Shown here: in pieces, positions 1 to 5,662 of the stretch
Position numbering within the stretch: the first letter of the stretch is position 1
Layout: the number at the start of each line of letters is the position of its first letter
Origin: Candidatus Desantisbacteria bacterium CG1_02_49_89
GTDB taxonomy: Bacteria > Desantisbacteria > UBA1551
Length of the DNA stretch: 9,596 bases
NCBI GenBank assembly: GCA_001871075.1
Contig: MNUP01000097.1
Span: forward strand, 1 to 9,596
Direction of reading: 5' to 3'
Position numbers and translations under genes: made by a program
The notes under the pieces: generated by a model
Told to the model about the DNA's origin: nothing
Seen by the model: the letters and a program-made list of their open reading frames with translations, nothing else
Databases searched by the model: none

Positions 1-1
1 A

Positions 2-340
2 AACGCTCACGGTACCTCGACGCTTCTCAATGATAAATGCGAAACAATGGCCGTTAAGACGGTTTTCGGCGACCATGCCTATAAGATACCGATAAGCGGA
101 ACTAAGTCCATGACAGGCCATCTGCTGGGCGCCGCTGGAGCGATAGAAGTGGTCGCAACGGTCCTGGCGCTGGAAAAAGGGATCGCGCCGCCCACCATAA
201 ATCAGGAAAATCCGGACCCGGACTGCGACCTTGACTACGTCCCCAATAAAGCAAGGGAGATGAAGGCTGAAATAGCGCTTTCCAATTCCTTCGCGTTCGG
301 GGGGCACAACGCAACCATAGTAGTGCGCAAGTTCAGGTAG
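2..340 (+). CDS. fabF: Beta-ketoacyl-ACP synthase II, C-terminal part (5' end outside window)
   Basis: This is the C-terminal 112 residues of a condensing enzyme that elongates acyl-ACP with malonyl-ACP in cytoplasmic type II fatty acid synthesis. The reading frame is open from base 2, upstream of the first ATG at 47, and begins NAHGTST, which holds one active-site His. The motif [14 protein letters not shown] follows, with the conserved Lys and the second catalytic His. The tail [12 protein letters not shown] is the usual glycine-rich end of FabF. The nucleophilic Cys lies in the missing part. The stop codon TAG forms part of a GTAG-headed hairpin (see 337-358). The family is clear; FabF rather than FabB rests on the overall match of the tail and is likely rather than proven. 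Confidence 0.95.
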   Translation, partial: NAHGTSTLLNDKCETMAVKTVFGDHAYKIPISGTKSMTGHLLGAAGAIEVVATVLALEKGIAPPTINQENPDPDCDLDYVPNKAREMKAEIALSNSFAFGGHNATIVVRKFR

Positions 341-358
341 CTGCAGGGCTTGCCCTGC
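337..358. repeat. GTAG-headed hairpin overlapping the fabF stop codon
   Basis: A perfect 7-bp stem (343-349 with 352-358, arms GCAGGGC/GCCCTGC, two-base loop) follows the GTAG that contains the fabF TAG stop. There is no T-run after it, so it is not a typical intrinsic terminator. The core GGGCTTGCCC also occurs in the hairpin at the holA stop codon (6637-6658), so it probably belongs to the same dispersed family. Confidence 0.6.
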
Positions 359-370
359 CATTAGTTAAAG

Positions 371-444
371 AGGTTATCCCTGTAGTTCCGATAAAACTGG
401 AACTTAACACAGGGATCTACGAGTCAGAACGGGGCGGATGACTC
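371..444. repeat. Two inverted repeats in the fabF-bcd gap
   Basis: The first hairpin has an 8-bp outer stem (376-383 with 409-416, ATCCCTGT/ACAGGGAT). It continues into a 6-bp inner stem (384-389 with 399-404, AGTTCC/GGAACT), with a four-base bulge on the 3' side and a nine-base loop. The second pairs 421-426 with 439-444 (GAGTCA/TGACTC). Neither is followed by a T-run. They may be decayed dispersed repeats or structured RNA; the sequence alone does not decide. Two copies of the 9-mer GGTTAAAAG follow at 452-469. Confidence 0.5.
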
Positions 445-550
445 TCCGAAAGGTTAAAAGGGTTAAAAGTTAAATTCAGAGCTGCACTTATGGTCAGAGA
501 GTTAAAATTATATATTGAAATAAAATTCCTTTACTATTGGACAATTGTTG

Positions 551-679
551 AACTGGGAGTGAAATCCCTGTGCCGAAAAACCATTGACCCAGATCTGGTT
601 TGTAGGTCCCCTCTGTCACTTTCGAAAGAAAGTAAAGGGGATTATAAGGGCCTGCAGGGAAGCTATTTAGGGGGAAGTA
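551..679 (+). promoter_or_regulatory. Possible structured leader before bcd
   Basis: Several short stems occur in series before the bcd start. They are GGGA/TCCC (555-558 with 565-568), AAACCA/TGGTTT (578-583 with 596-601), and an outer stem 608-612 with 636-640 enclosing ACTTTC-GAAA-GAAAGT (618-633). The last has a GNRA-type tetraloop. I do not recognise a known riboswitch class. It could be a cis-regulatory RNA or remnants of dispersed hairpins. A purine-rich Shine-Dalgarno (AGGGGG, 669-674) lies five bases before the ATG at 680. No convincing promoter was seen. Confidence 0.3.
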
Positions 680-1846
680 ATGGATTACCTATTGAACGAA
701 ACGCAGAAAATGGTAGTGGACCTTACGCGAAAGATCGCAAGGGAAAAGATCACGCCCGCGGTCGCCGCGCATTATGACGAAACCGAGGAATTCCCCTGGG
801 ATATCATGAAGATACTGGCTGACGCCGGGCTTTTCGGGGTATACATACCCGAGCAGTACGGCGGGCTGGGCGGGGGCATATTCGAGCTGTGCCTGGTAAC
901 AGAGGAGCTGAGCAGGGCGTGCGGGGGTATTTCCATATGCTACGCGGCTACGGCCCTGGGCGCGTATCCCATACTTATGTCCGGCAGTGAAGAGCAGAAA
1001 AAAAAGTATATGCCTGACATAGCCGCGGGTAAAAAGCTGGCGGCATTCGGCCTGACAGAGCCAAACGCCGGAAGCGACGCCGGCGGCATACAGACAACCG
1101 CGAGGAAAGAGGGCGATCATTACGTGATCAACGGCACTAAGCAGTGGATCACGAACGGCGGCGAGGCGGAGGTTTACACGATAGTCGCGATGACGGACCG
1201 CACCAAAGGCGCCAGGGGCGCCACTGTTTTCATACTTGACAAGGGCATGCCCGGGTTCGAATTCGGAAAGAAAGAAAAGAAAATGGGCATACGGGCCTCG
1301 GCGACCCGCGAACTTATTTTTAACGATTGCAAGGTTTCGGCTGACAGGGTCCTCGGCAAGGAAGGAATGGGTTTTATAATAGCGATGAGGAACTTCGACG
1401 GGTCCCGCCCCGGAGTGGGCGCGCAGGCCCTGGGCATCGCCCAGGGTGCTCTTGACGACGCGATAGCGTACGCGCGCCAGAGGATCCAGTTCGGCAAACC
1501 GATAATCTCGTTCCAGGCTATACAGCATATGCTGGCTGACATGGCGACCCAGGTTGAAGCGGCAAGGGCGCTCATTTACGCTACCGCGAGGATGATAGAC
1601 GCCGGCGTCAAGGATATCGCGAAAGAATCCTGCATGAGCAAGCTTTTTCCCTCTGACACGGCAATGAAGGTTACCACGGACGCCGTCCAGATCTTCGGCG
1701 GGTACGGTTACATGAGGGAGTATCCGGTTGAAAAAAGGATGCGCGACGCAAAAATAACCCAGATTTACGAGGGGACAAACCAGATACAGCGCAACGTTAT
1801 CGCCCTGCAGCTGATCAAGCAGTCCGCCAAAGGCCAGAAAGATTAA
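680..1846 (+). CDS. bcd: Short-chain (butyryl-type) acyl-CoA dehydrogenase
   Basis: This 388-residue cytoplasmic flavoprotein has the usual acyl-CoA dehydrogenase length. Visible family marks are GLTEPNAGSDAGG (residues 124-136, FAD and substrate loop), QWITNG near 155-160, the QRIQFGKPI segment (about 268-275), IFGGYGYMREYPVEKRMRDAK, and IYEGTNQIQR near the C-terminus. Glu364 in IYEGT is at the catalytic base position of butyryl/short-chain enzymes. The etfB and etfA genes directly downstream suggest a Bcd/Etf complex that reduces crotonyl-CoA to butyryl-CoA. Another short-chain or aryl-acryloyl substrate, as in caffeyl-CoA reductase, cannot be excluded. The ATG at 680 is supported by the AGGGGG five bases upstream. 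The 106-bp gap to etfB is mostly a dispersed repeat, which makes transcription as one operon plausible but unproven. Confidence 0.92.
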   Translation: MDYLLNETQKMVVDLTRKIAREKITPAVAAHYDETEEFPWDIMKILADAGLFGVYIPEQYGGLGGGIFELCLVTEELSRACGGISICYAATALGAYPILMSGSEEQKKKYMPDIAAGKKLAAFGLTEPNAGSDAGGIQTTARKEGDHYVINGTKQWITNGGEAEVYTIVAMTDRTKGARGATVFILDKGMPGFEFGKKEKKMGIRASATRELIFNDCKVSADRVLGKEGMGFIIAMRNFDGSRPGVGAQALGIAQGALDDAIAYARQRIQFGKPIISFQAIQHMLADMATQVEAARALIYATARMIDAGVKDIAKESCMSKLFPSDTAMKVTTDAVQIFGGYGYMREYPVEKRMRDAKITQIYEGTNQIQRNVIALQLIKQSAKGQKD

Positions 1847-1862
1847 GATTTGGGTTAAAATC

Positions 1863-1942
1863 AGTTTATAAAGTTTACAGAGTTTACAAAGTTAAAACTG
1901 TGATAATCTGTGTCTAATTTTATTTCGTGCTTTCGTGGAAAA
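1863..1942 (+). repeat. Composite short-tandem-repeat cassette, copy 1 (before etfB)
   Basis: Three 9-mers of the type AGTTTACAA (1863-1889) are followed by AGTTAAAAC, then a shared tract holding ATCTGTGTCTAATTTTATT and two 8-mers ending TTTCGTG. It ends about ten bases before the etfB ATG. The same units in the same order recur at 4829-4942 before the V-type E subunit gene. Confidence 0.8.
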
Positions 1943-1952
1943 GAGGCCTTTC

Positions 1953-2744
1953 ATGAATATTATAGTGTGCATAAAGCAGGTGCCTGACACCGCCGCGATC
2001 CAGCTGGTAAGGATAAATCCCCAGACAAACACGCTGGTCAGGGAAGGCATACCCGCTATCATAAACCCGTTTGACGAGAACGCGATAGAGGAGGGGCTGC
2101 GCCTCCGCGAGAAATACGGCGGGGAAGTCACGGTCCTGAGCATGGGGCCGCCCCAGGTCGAGAAGGCGCTCAAGGACGCTATTGCGATGGGCGCGGACAA
2201 GGCAGTGCTCCTGTGCGACAGGGCTTTTGCCGGGGCTGATACGCTCGCGACCTCATACACCCTTGCGTGCGCCATCAAAAAAATGGGGAATTATGACCTG
2301 CTGCTGTTCGGCAAGCAGGCTATCGACGGGGATACCGCGCAGGTTGGGCCCGGAGTCGCGGAGCACCTCGGCATACCCCAGGTGACGTTCGTAAGGAAGA
2401 TCGAGATAGAGAACCAAACGATAAGAGCGGAACGGACCCTTGAGGACAGCTTTGAGCTCGTTGAAGCGAAACTTCCGATACTGGTCACGGTGACAAAAGA
2501 GATGAACACGCCGCGCTATCCTTCTCTTAAAGGCATGATGAAAGCAAAGGCGGCCCAGATAACCGTGTGGGGCTTGCAGGATATTGACGCGGACCCCAAC
2601 CGCGTGGGGCTGACCGGGTCTACGACCCAGGTTATTAAGATATTCACGCCGGAAATGCGCAAGAAGGGCGAGATCCTGCGGGGCGAACCGGACCAGATGG
2701 CAGAAGCCCTTGTCGGCAAACTGCGCGATAGCAAAGTCCTTTAG
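1953..2744 (+). CDS. etfB: Electron transfer flavoprotein beta subunit, bifurcating type
   Basis: This is the 263-residue beta subunit of the Etf heterodimer. It would take electrons from NADH at its FAD site and feed Bcd and ferredoxin or flavodoxin. Family marks are CIKQVPDT (residues 6-13), INPFDENAIEEGLRL, GADTLATS, and KQAIDGDTAQVGP (about 121-133). The DGDTAQVGP form matches bifurcating Etfs such as that of Acidaminococcus fermentans. Non-bifurcating, AMP-binding Etfs have a different sequence there. The frame extends upstream to a GTG at 1935, but the ATG at 1953 gives the family's standard N-terminus (MNIIVCIKQVPDT) and has AGAGG six bases upstream, so I use it. The bifurcating function is inferred from motifs. 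Confidence 0.93.
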   Translation: MNIIVCIKQVPDTAAIQLVRINPQTNTLVREGIPAIINPFDENAIEEGLRLREKYGGEVTVLSMGPPQVEKALKDAIAMGADKAVLLCDRAFAGADTLATSYTLACAIKKMGNYDLLLFGKQAIDGDTAQVGPGVAEHLGIPQVTFVRKIEIENQTIRAERTLEDSFELVEAKLPILVTVTKEMNTPRYPSLKGMMKAKAAQITVWGLQDIDADPNRVGLTGSTTQVIKIFTPEMRKKGEILRGEPDQMAEALVGKLRDSKVL

Positions 2745-2749
2745 ATGAT

Positions 2750-2846
2750 GATTACGGTGATTTCTAAAAGATGATTACGTTGATTATAACTAAGATTATG
2801 GTAACTTTAAATAATCACTGTAATCTCTTTACTAATCACTGTAATC
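2750..2846. repeat. Inverted arrangement of a 13-base repeat between etfB and etfA
   Basis: The etfB-etfA gap contains two units reading GATTACGGTGATT-like (2750-2762 and 2773-2785). Two units of the opposite sense follow, AATCACTGTAATC (2813-2825 and 2834-2846). The halves can pair, giving a long imperfect inverted repeat. Each 13-mer is itself a 9-base period (AATCACTGT then AATC). The same unit fills the rpsT leader at 7073-7134. Confidence 0.75.
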
Positions 2847-2864
2847 AAAGAAAATGGAAAATAT

Positions 2865-4055
2865 ATGGACAACATTAAGGTAATTATAGAAAAATGCACC
2901 GGTTGCAAGCTCTGCGTTAAGAAATGCCCGTTCGGCGCGGTCGAGTTAGTGGATAAAAAAGCGGTGATCAGGGATAACTGCAACCTGTGCGGCGCGTGCG
3001 CCGAGGCGTGCAAATCCGGCGCCATCGAGATAACCAGAAAAGTAATACACGCGGACCTGTCCGCGTATAAAGGCGTGTGGGTGTTTGCCGAGCAGAAGGA
3101 AGGCAGGATCATGCCTGTTACCTTTGAACTGCTGGGTGAAGGCCGCAAGCTTGCGGACAAGCTGGGCACAGAGCTCGCGGCGGTTTATATCGGCGAGAAG
3201 ACGCAGGGGATCGCGGAAGAACTCTTCGCGTACGGGGCGGATAAGGCGTATATCGCGGGTTCACCGCTCATGGGCCTGTACAGGAACGAATTCTACGCGA
3301 GGGTGCTTACAAGGCTGGTCACGGAATACAAGCCGGAGATCGTGCTGGTGGGCGCCACCGTGATAGGCAGGTCACTTGCCCCGAGCGTCGCGGCAAGGAT
3401 CAAATGCGGCCTTACCGCTGACTGCACCGGACTTGAAATAGACACGGAAAAAAAGATACTGATGCAGACGCGCCCGGCGTTCGGCGGCAACATTATGGCA
3501 ACCATAATTTCGCCCAACCACCGCCCGCAGATGGCAACTGTCCGCCCCAGGGTCATGAAGAGGATCGCAAAACAGGCAGGCAGGAAGGGCGAAGTTGTCA
3601 CGGTTGACCCGAAAATTTCCGCTGAGGACGCGGTTGTCGAGATACTGAAGATTATCAAACCGGAAGAGCAGGTTGTGGATCTGCAGGAAGCCGACATCAT
3701 CGTTTCCGGCGGCAGGGGTATCGGGAAAGCCGAGAACTTTTCCCTTATTAGAGAACTTGCGGAGACCATAGGAGGGGCTGTGGGAGCTTCGCGCGCGACA
3801 GTGGACGCGGGCTGGATCCCTTCATACCACCAGGTCGGCCAGACAGGCAAGACCGTCTGCCCAAAGCTTTACATTGCATGCGGCATATCAGGCCAGGTCC
3901 AGCACCTTGTAGGCATGCAGGGCTCGGATGTGATAGTCGCGGTAAACAAGGACCCCAGCGCGCCGATCTTCAACGTTGCCACGTACGGGATAGTGGGCGA
4001 CCTGTTCGAGGTCGTCCCCCTGCTTGTAAAGAAATTCAAAGAAGCCCTTAAATAA
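2865..4055 (+). CDS. etfA: Electron transfer flavoprotein alpha subunit with N-terminal 2[4Fe-4S] domain
   Basis: This 396-residue protein is longer than ordinary EtfA (about 310-340) because of an N-terminal ferredoxin domain. That domain has two CxxCxxCxxxC clusters, at Cys11/14/17/21 and Cys39/42/45/49. The alpha-subunit domain I follows (about residues 70-235). The FAD-binding C-terminal domain comes next, with SGGRGIG, GASRATVDAGW, HQVGQTGKTV, CGISGQVQHL and NKDPSAPIF, ending in YGIVGDLF. Ferredoxin-fused EtfA is known from the caffeyl-CoA reductase/Etf and lactate dehydrogenase/Etf complexes of acetogens. The extra clusters probably route low-potential electrons to or from ferredoxin. 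The ATG at 2865 has only a weak upstream purine stretch (TGGAAA), but the Cys cluster begins ten residues later, so the start is close to right. It is the last gene of the Bcd/Etf set. Confidence 0.95.
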   Translation: MDNIKVIIEKCTGCKLCVKKCPFGAVELVDKKAVIRDNCNLCGACAEACKSGAIEITRKVIHADLSAYKGVWVFAEQKEGRIMPVTFELLGEGRKLADKLGTELAAVYIGEKTQGIAEELFAYGADKAYIAGSPLMGLYRNEFYARVLTRLVTEYKPEIVLVGATVIGRSLAPSVAARIKCGLTADCTGLEIDTEKKILMQTRPAFGGNIMATIISPNHRPQMATVRPRVMKRIAKQAGRKGEVVTVDPKISAEDAVVEILKIIKPEEQVVDLQEADIIVSGGRGIGKAENFSLIRELAETIGGAVGASRATVDAGWIPSYHQVGQTGKTVCPKLYIACGISGQVQHLVGMQGSDVIVAVNKDPSAPIFNVATYGIVGDLFEVVPLLVKKFKEALK

Positions 4056-4062
4056 AATATTA

Positions 4063-4226
4063 ATTATGAATGCTGAATTATGAATTATGAATCAACAACA
4101 AGGTATTTTTGAAATTGTCCCAAAGGGATCCCTTCGGGATAACTCAGGGCTTCTCGAAGACCCGCCAATCCTTAAGGTGGGAGCCCTGATTCCTTCATTC
4201 ATAACTCATAACTCATAATTCATAAT
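4063..4226. mobile_element. 164-bp MITE-like element with 30-bp inverted ends made of 7-mers
   Basis: The left end (4063-4092) is four 7-mers of type ATTATGA. The right end (4197-4226) is the opposite-strand version, TCATAAC/TCATAAT. By eye the two 30-base ends match at 26 positions. The interior can fold into a branched structure: ATCCC-TTC-GGGAT (4128-4140), an outer stem TCAGGGCT/AGCCCTGA (4144-4151 with 4182-4189), and inside it CTTC/GAAG (4150-4159) and CCCGCC/GGTGGG (4161-4166 with 4176-4181). It has no coding capacity. No clear target duplication was seen, and the ends are tandem repeats, so it may instead be two STRR arrays that happen to face each other. Confidence 0.5.
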
Positions 4227-4260
4227 TGAACTCAATAAGAAAATTAAGGAGGTTTTAAAA

Positions 4261-4737
4261 ATGAGCTGGGGTTTAGCTTTATCGATTCTTGGCGCGGCGT
4301 TCGCTGCGGGTTTTGCGGGAATAGGTTCTGCCAAGGGAGTGGGGCTCGCAGGAGCGGCAGCCGACGGGCTGCTCACTGAGGAGCCGGACAAGTTCGGCAC
4401 GATGCTTCTGCTTGTGGGCCTGCCCGGGACCCAGGGGATCTACGGATTCCTTATTTGCTTCCTGGTAGTGATGAAGATAGGGCTTCTGACCGGAAAGATA
4501 CCCGACATTTCATTTCTGCAGGGATTAAGCATATTTTTCGCCTGTATTCCGGTTGGGCTGGTGGGCTGGATATCCGCGATACATCAGGGTAAATCCTGCG
4601 CAGCCGGCATCGCGGTAGTCGCGAAACAGCCTAAGGACATGATGAAGGCGCTTATATACGGCGTTATGGTCGAGACGTACGCGGTCCTGGGACTGCTTGC
4701 GAGCATAATCCTGCTCAACGGCATTAAGCTCGTCTGA
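4261..4737 (+). CDS. ntpK: V-type ATP synthase/ATPase subunit K (proteolipid, duplicated hairpin)
   Basis: This 158-residue membrane protein has four transmembrane helices formed by two c-type hairpins, as in Enterococcus hirae NtpK (156 residues). It forms the rotor ring that carries ions through the membrane. The first hairpin has GIGSAKGVG and LPGTQGIYGF; the second has AIHQGKSCAAG and VMVETYAVLG. The single ion-binding carboxylate is Glu138 in hairpin 2; hairpin 1 has Gln58 instead. Leu54, Thr57, Gln58, Gln109 and Glu138 align with the Na+ ligands of NtpK (Leu61, Thr64, Gln65, Gln110, Glu139), so Na+ transport is likely. A full AAGGAGG Shine-Dalgarno (4246-4252) lies eight bases before the ATG. 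The E subunit gene is the next gene; no other V-ATPase subunit is visible. Confidence 0.95.
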   Translation: MSWGLALSILGAAFAAGFAGIGSAKGVGLAGAAADGLLTEEPDKFGTMLLLVGLPGTQGIYGFLICFLVVMKIGLLTGKIPDISFLQGLSIFFACIPVGLVGWISAIHQGKSCAAGIAVVAKQPKDMMKALIYGVMVETYAVLGLLASIILLNGIKLV

Positions 4738-4743
4738 ACTACA

Positions 4744-4764
4744 GTCATTTGTCATTAGTCATTT
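4744..4764 (+). repeat. Three 7-mer units (GTCATTT type)
   Basis: GTCATTT, GTCATTA and GTCATTT run in tandem just after the ntpK stop codon. The complementary-strand version of the array occurs at 7702-7722. Confidence 0.75.
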
Positions 4765-4783
4765 GTAAAAAGCCAAATATTTC

Positions 4784-4815
4784 TCCGTACTTCCGTCATT
4801 CCGTGTTTCCTTGGT
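4784..4815 (+). repeat. Four 8-mer units (TCCGTnnT type)
   Basis: TCCGTACT, TCCGTCAT, TCCGTGTT and a decayed TCCTTGGT follow one another with an exact 8-base period, between a 7-mer array and a 9-mer array in the same gap. Confidence 0.6.
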
Positions 4816-4828
4816 AGTATTTAAAAGC

Positions 4829-4942
4829 AGTTTGCAAAGTTTATAGAGTTTACATAGTTTGCAAAGTTAAAACCGTGATAATCTGTGTTGATCTGTGTCT
4901 AATTTTATTTCGTGTTTTCGTGATACTTTCGTGTTTTCGTGG
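4829..4942 (+). repeat. Composite short-tandem-repeat cassette, copy 2 (before the V-type E gene)
   Basis: Four 9-mers of type AGTTTGCAA/AGTTTACAT (4829-4864) are followed by AGTTAAAAC and the same ATCTGTG...TTTCGTG tract seen at 1863-1942. Copy 2 is longer through one extra 9-mer, an extra ATCTGTGTTG-like unit and an extra block of TTTCGTG units. It ends some 30 bases before the start codon. Confidence 0.8.
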
Positions 4943-4975
4943 AAATCTGTAATCTGTGGTTGGGAAAGGATGTTT

Positions 4976-5560
4976 ATGGCGATCGAAGCGATTATCCGGA
5001 AAATTTTAGGCGACGCGCGTAAAGAGGCGGATGCAATAAGATCAAAGGCGTCAGGCCAGGCGGAAGGGATACTGGCAGAAGCCAGGGCCAGGGCTGAACT
5101 GCTGAAAGCGGATATTGGCGAGAAGGCAGGCGGGCGCGCGAGGCAGGAAGAGGAAAGAATGAGGATTTCCGCGGTCATAGACGCCAAAAAGCAGGTCCTG
5201 GCGGAAAAACAGAAAGCCATATCTGCCGTGTTCAGCGCGGCGCTTGAAGAGATCAAGGGCATGGACAAAGCAGGATACCAGGATATAATCGGGAAGATGC
5301 TTTCGTCCGCTGACGGAGACGAGGAGGTTATAATACCTTCCTCAGAAAAAAGGATAGATGCCGCGTTCATAGAGAAGATCAATAAAACGTATTTTAAAAA
5401 GAAGGCGGGCTTTCGCCTGTCGGTCGAAAAGAGGGAAATGCCGGGTGGCGGTTTCATACTGAAGAAAGAGCGCGTGGAGAAGAATAATTCGTTCGCCGTT
5501 ATCCTGAATTCGCTGAGGCCGGTGATCGAAAGGCAGCTGGCGGAAATGTTATTTAAATAA
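4976..5560 (+). CDS. ntpE: V-type ATP synthase/ATPase subunit E (peripheral stalk)
   Basis: This 194-residue soluble protein matches the usual length and layout of the E subunit. A long charged, alanine-rich N-terminal helix (about residues 1-90, coiled-coil-like, rich in A/E/K/R) is followed by a compact C-terminal domain containing GGGFILKKERVEKNNSFAVILNSLRPVIERQLAEMLF. The C-terminal part (a Gly-Gly segment, then N-N-S-F and a final helix) is typical of vacuolar/archaeal-type E. It would pair with a G/H-type subunit as a peripheral stalk holding the catalytic head; no such partner is in the window. The frame runs upstream, and ATG codons at 4970 and 4976 are both possible. AAAGGA at 4965-4970 sits five bases before 4976, which decides the start. 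The 238-bp gap from ntpK is full of repeats. Confidence 0.85.
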   Translation: MAIEAIIRKILGDARKEADAIRSKASGQAEGILAEARARAELLKADIGEKAGGRARQEEERMRISAVIDAKKQVLAEKQKAISAVFSAALEEIKGMDKAGYQDIIGKMLSSADGDEEVIIPSSEKRIDAAFIEKINKTYFKKKAGFRLSVEKREMPGGGFILKKERVEKNNSFAVILNSLRPVIERQLAEMLFK

Positions 5561-5576
5561 CCGATCCCTTCCTTTT

Positions 5577-5613
5577 CCCTCTCCCCGATGCGGGAGAGGG
5601 TGGGGGTGAGGGG
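5577..5613. repeat. CCCTCTCCC/GGGAGAGGG hairpin element
   Basis: A 9-bp perfect stem (5577-5585 with 5592-5600) is followed by a G-rich tail, TGGGGGTGAGGGG. A related element with a compensating stem change is at 7209-7269. There is no T-run on the + strand. Confidence 0.7.
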
Positions 5614-5618
5614 AATTT

Positions 5619-5642
5619 GTAGGGGCTCAATTCATTGAGCCC
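5619..5642. repeat. GTAGGGGC hairpin before holA
   Basis: GTAG is followed by an 8-bp perfect stem (5623-5630 GGGCTCAA with 5635-5642 TTGAGCCC) and loop TTCA. It abuts the holA start region, where no Shine-Dalgarno is seen. Confidence 0.75.
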
Positions 5643-5662
5643 GAATGGTAGCTGAAACTAAA

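Noticed and set aside
555-575. Weak resemblance to a cobalamin riboswitch (GTGAAATCCC-like core)
   Set aside because: The conserved B12-box and the other required segments are not found downstream; the match is too short.
490-777. 95-codon + strand frame before and overlapping bcd
   Set aside because: It lies mostly in hairpin-rich intergenic DNA, overlaps the bcd start in another frame and looks like no protein family.
689-1528. Long open frame on the minus strand inside bcd (279 codons)
   Set aside because: It is antisense to a clear acyl-CoA dehydrogenase gene, shows no recognisable motif, and is explained by the codon bias of the real gene.
2750-2846. CRISPR array
   Set aside because: Units are 13 bases with inverted orientation and unequal short spacers, and there are no cas genes in the window.
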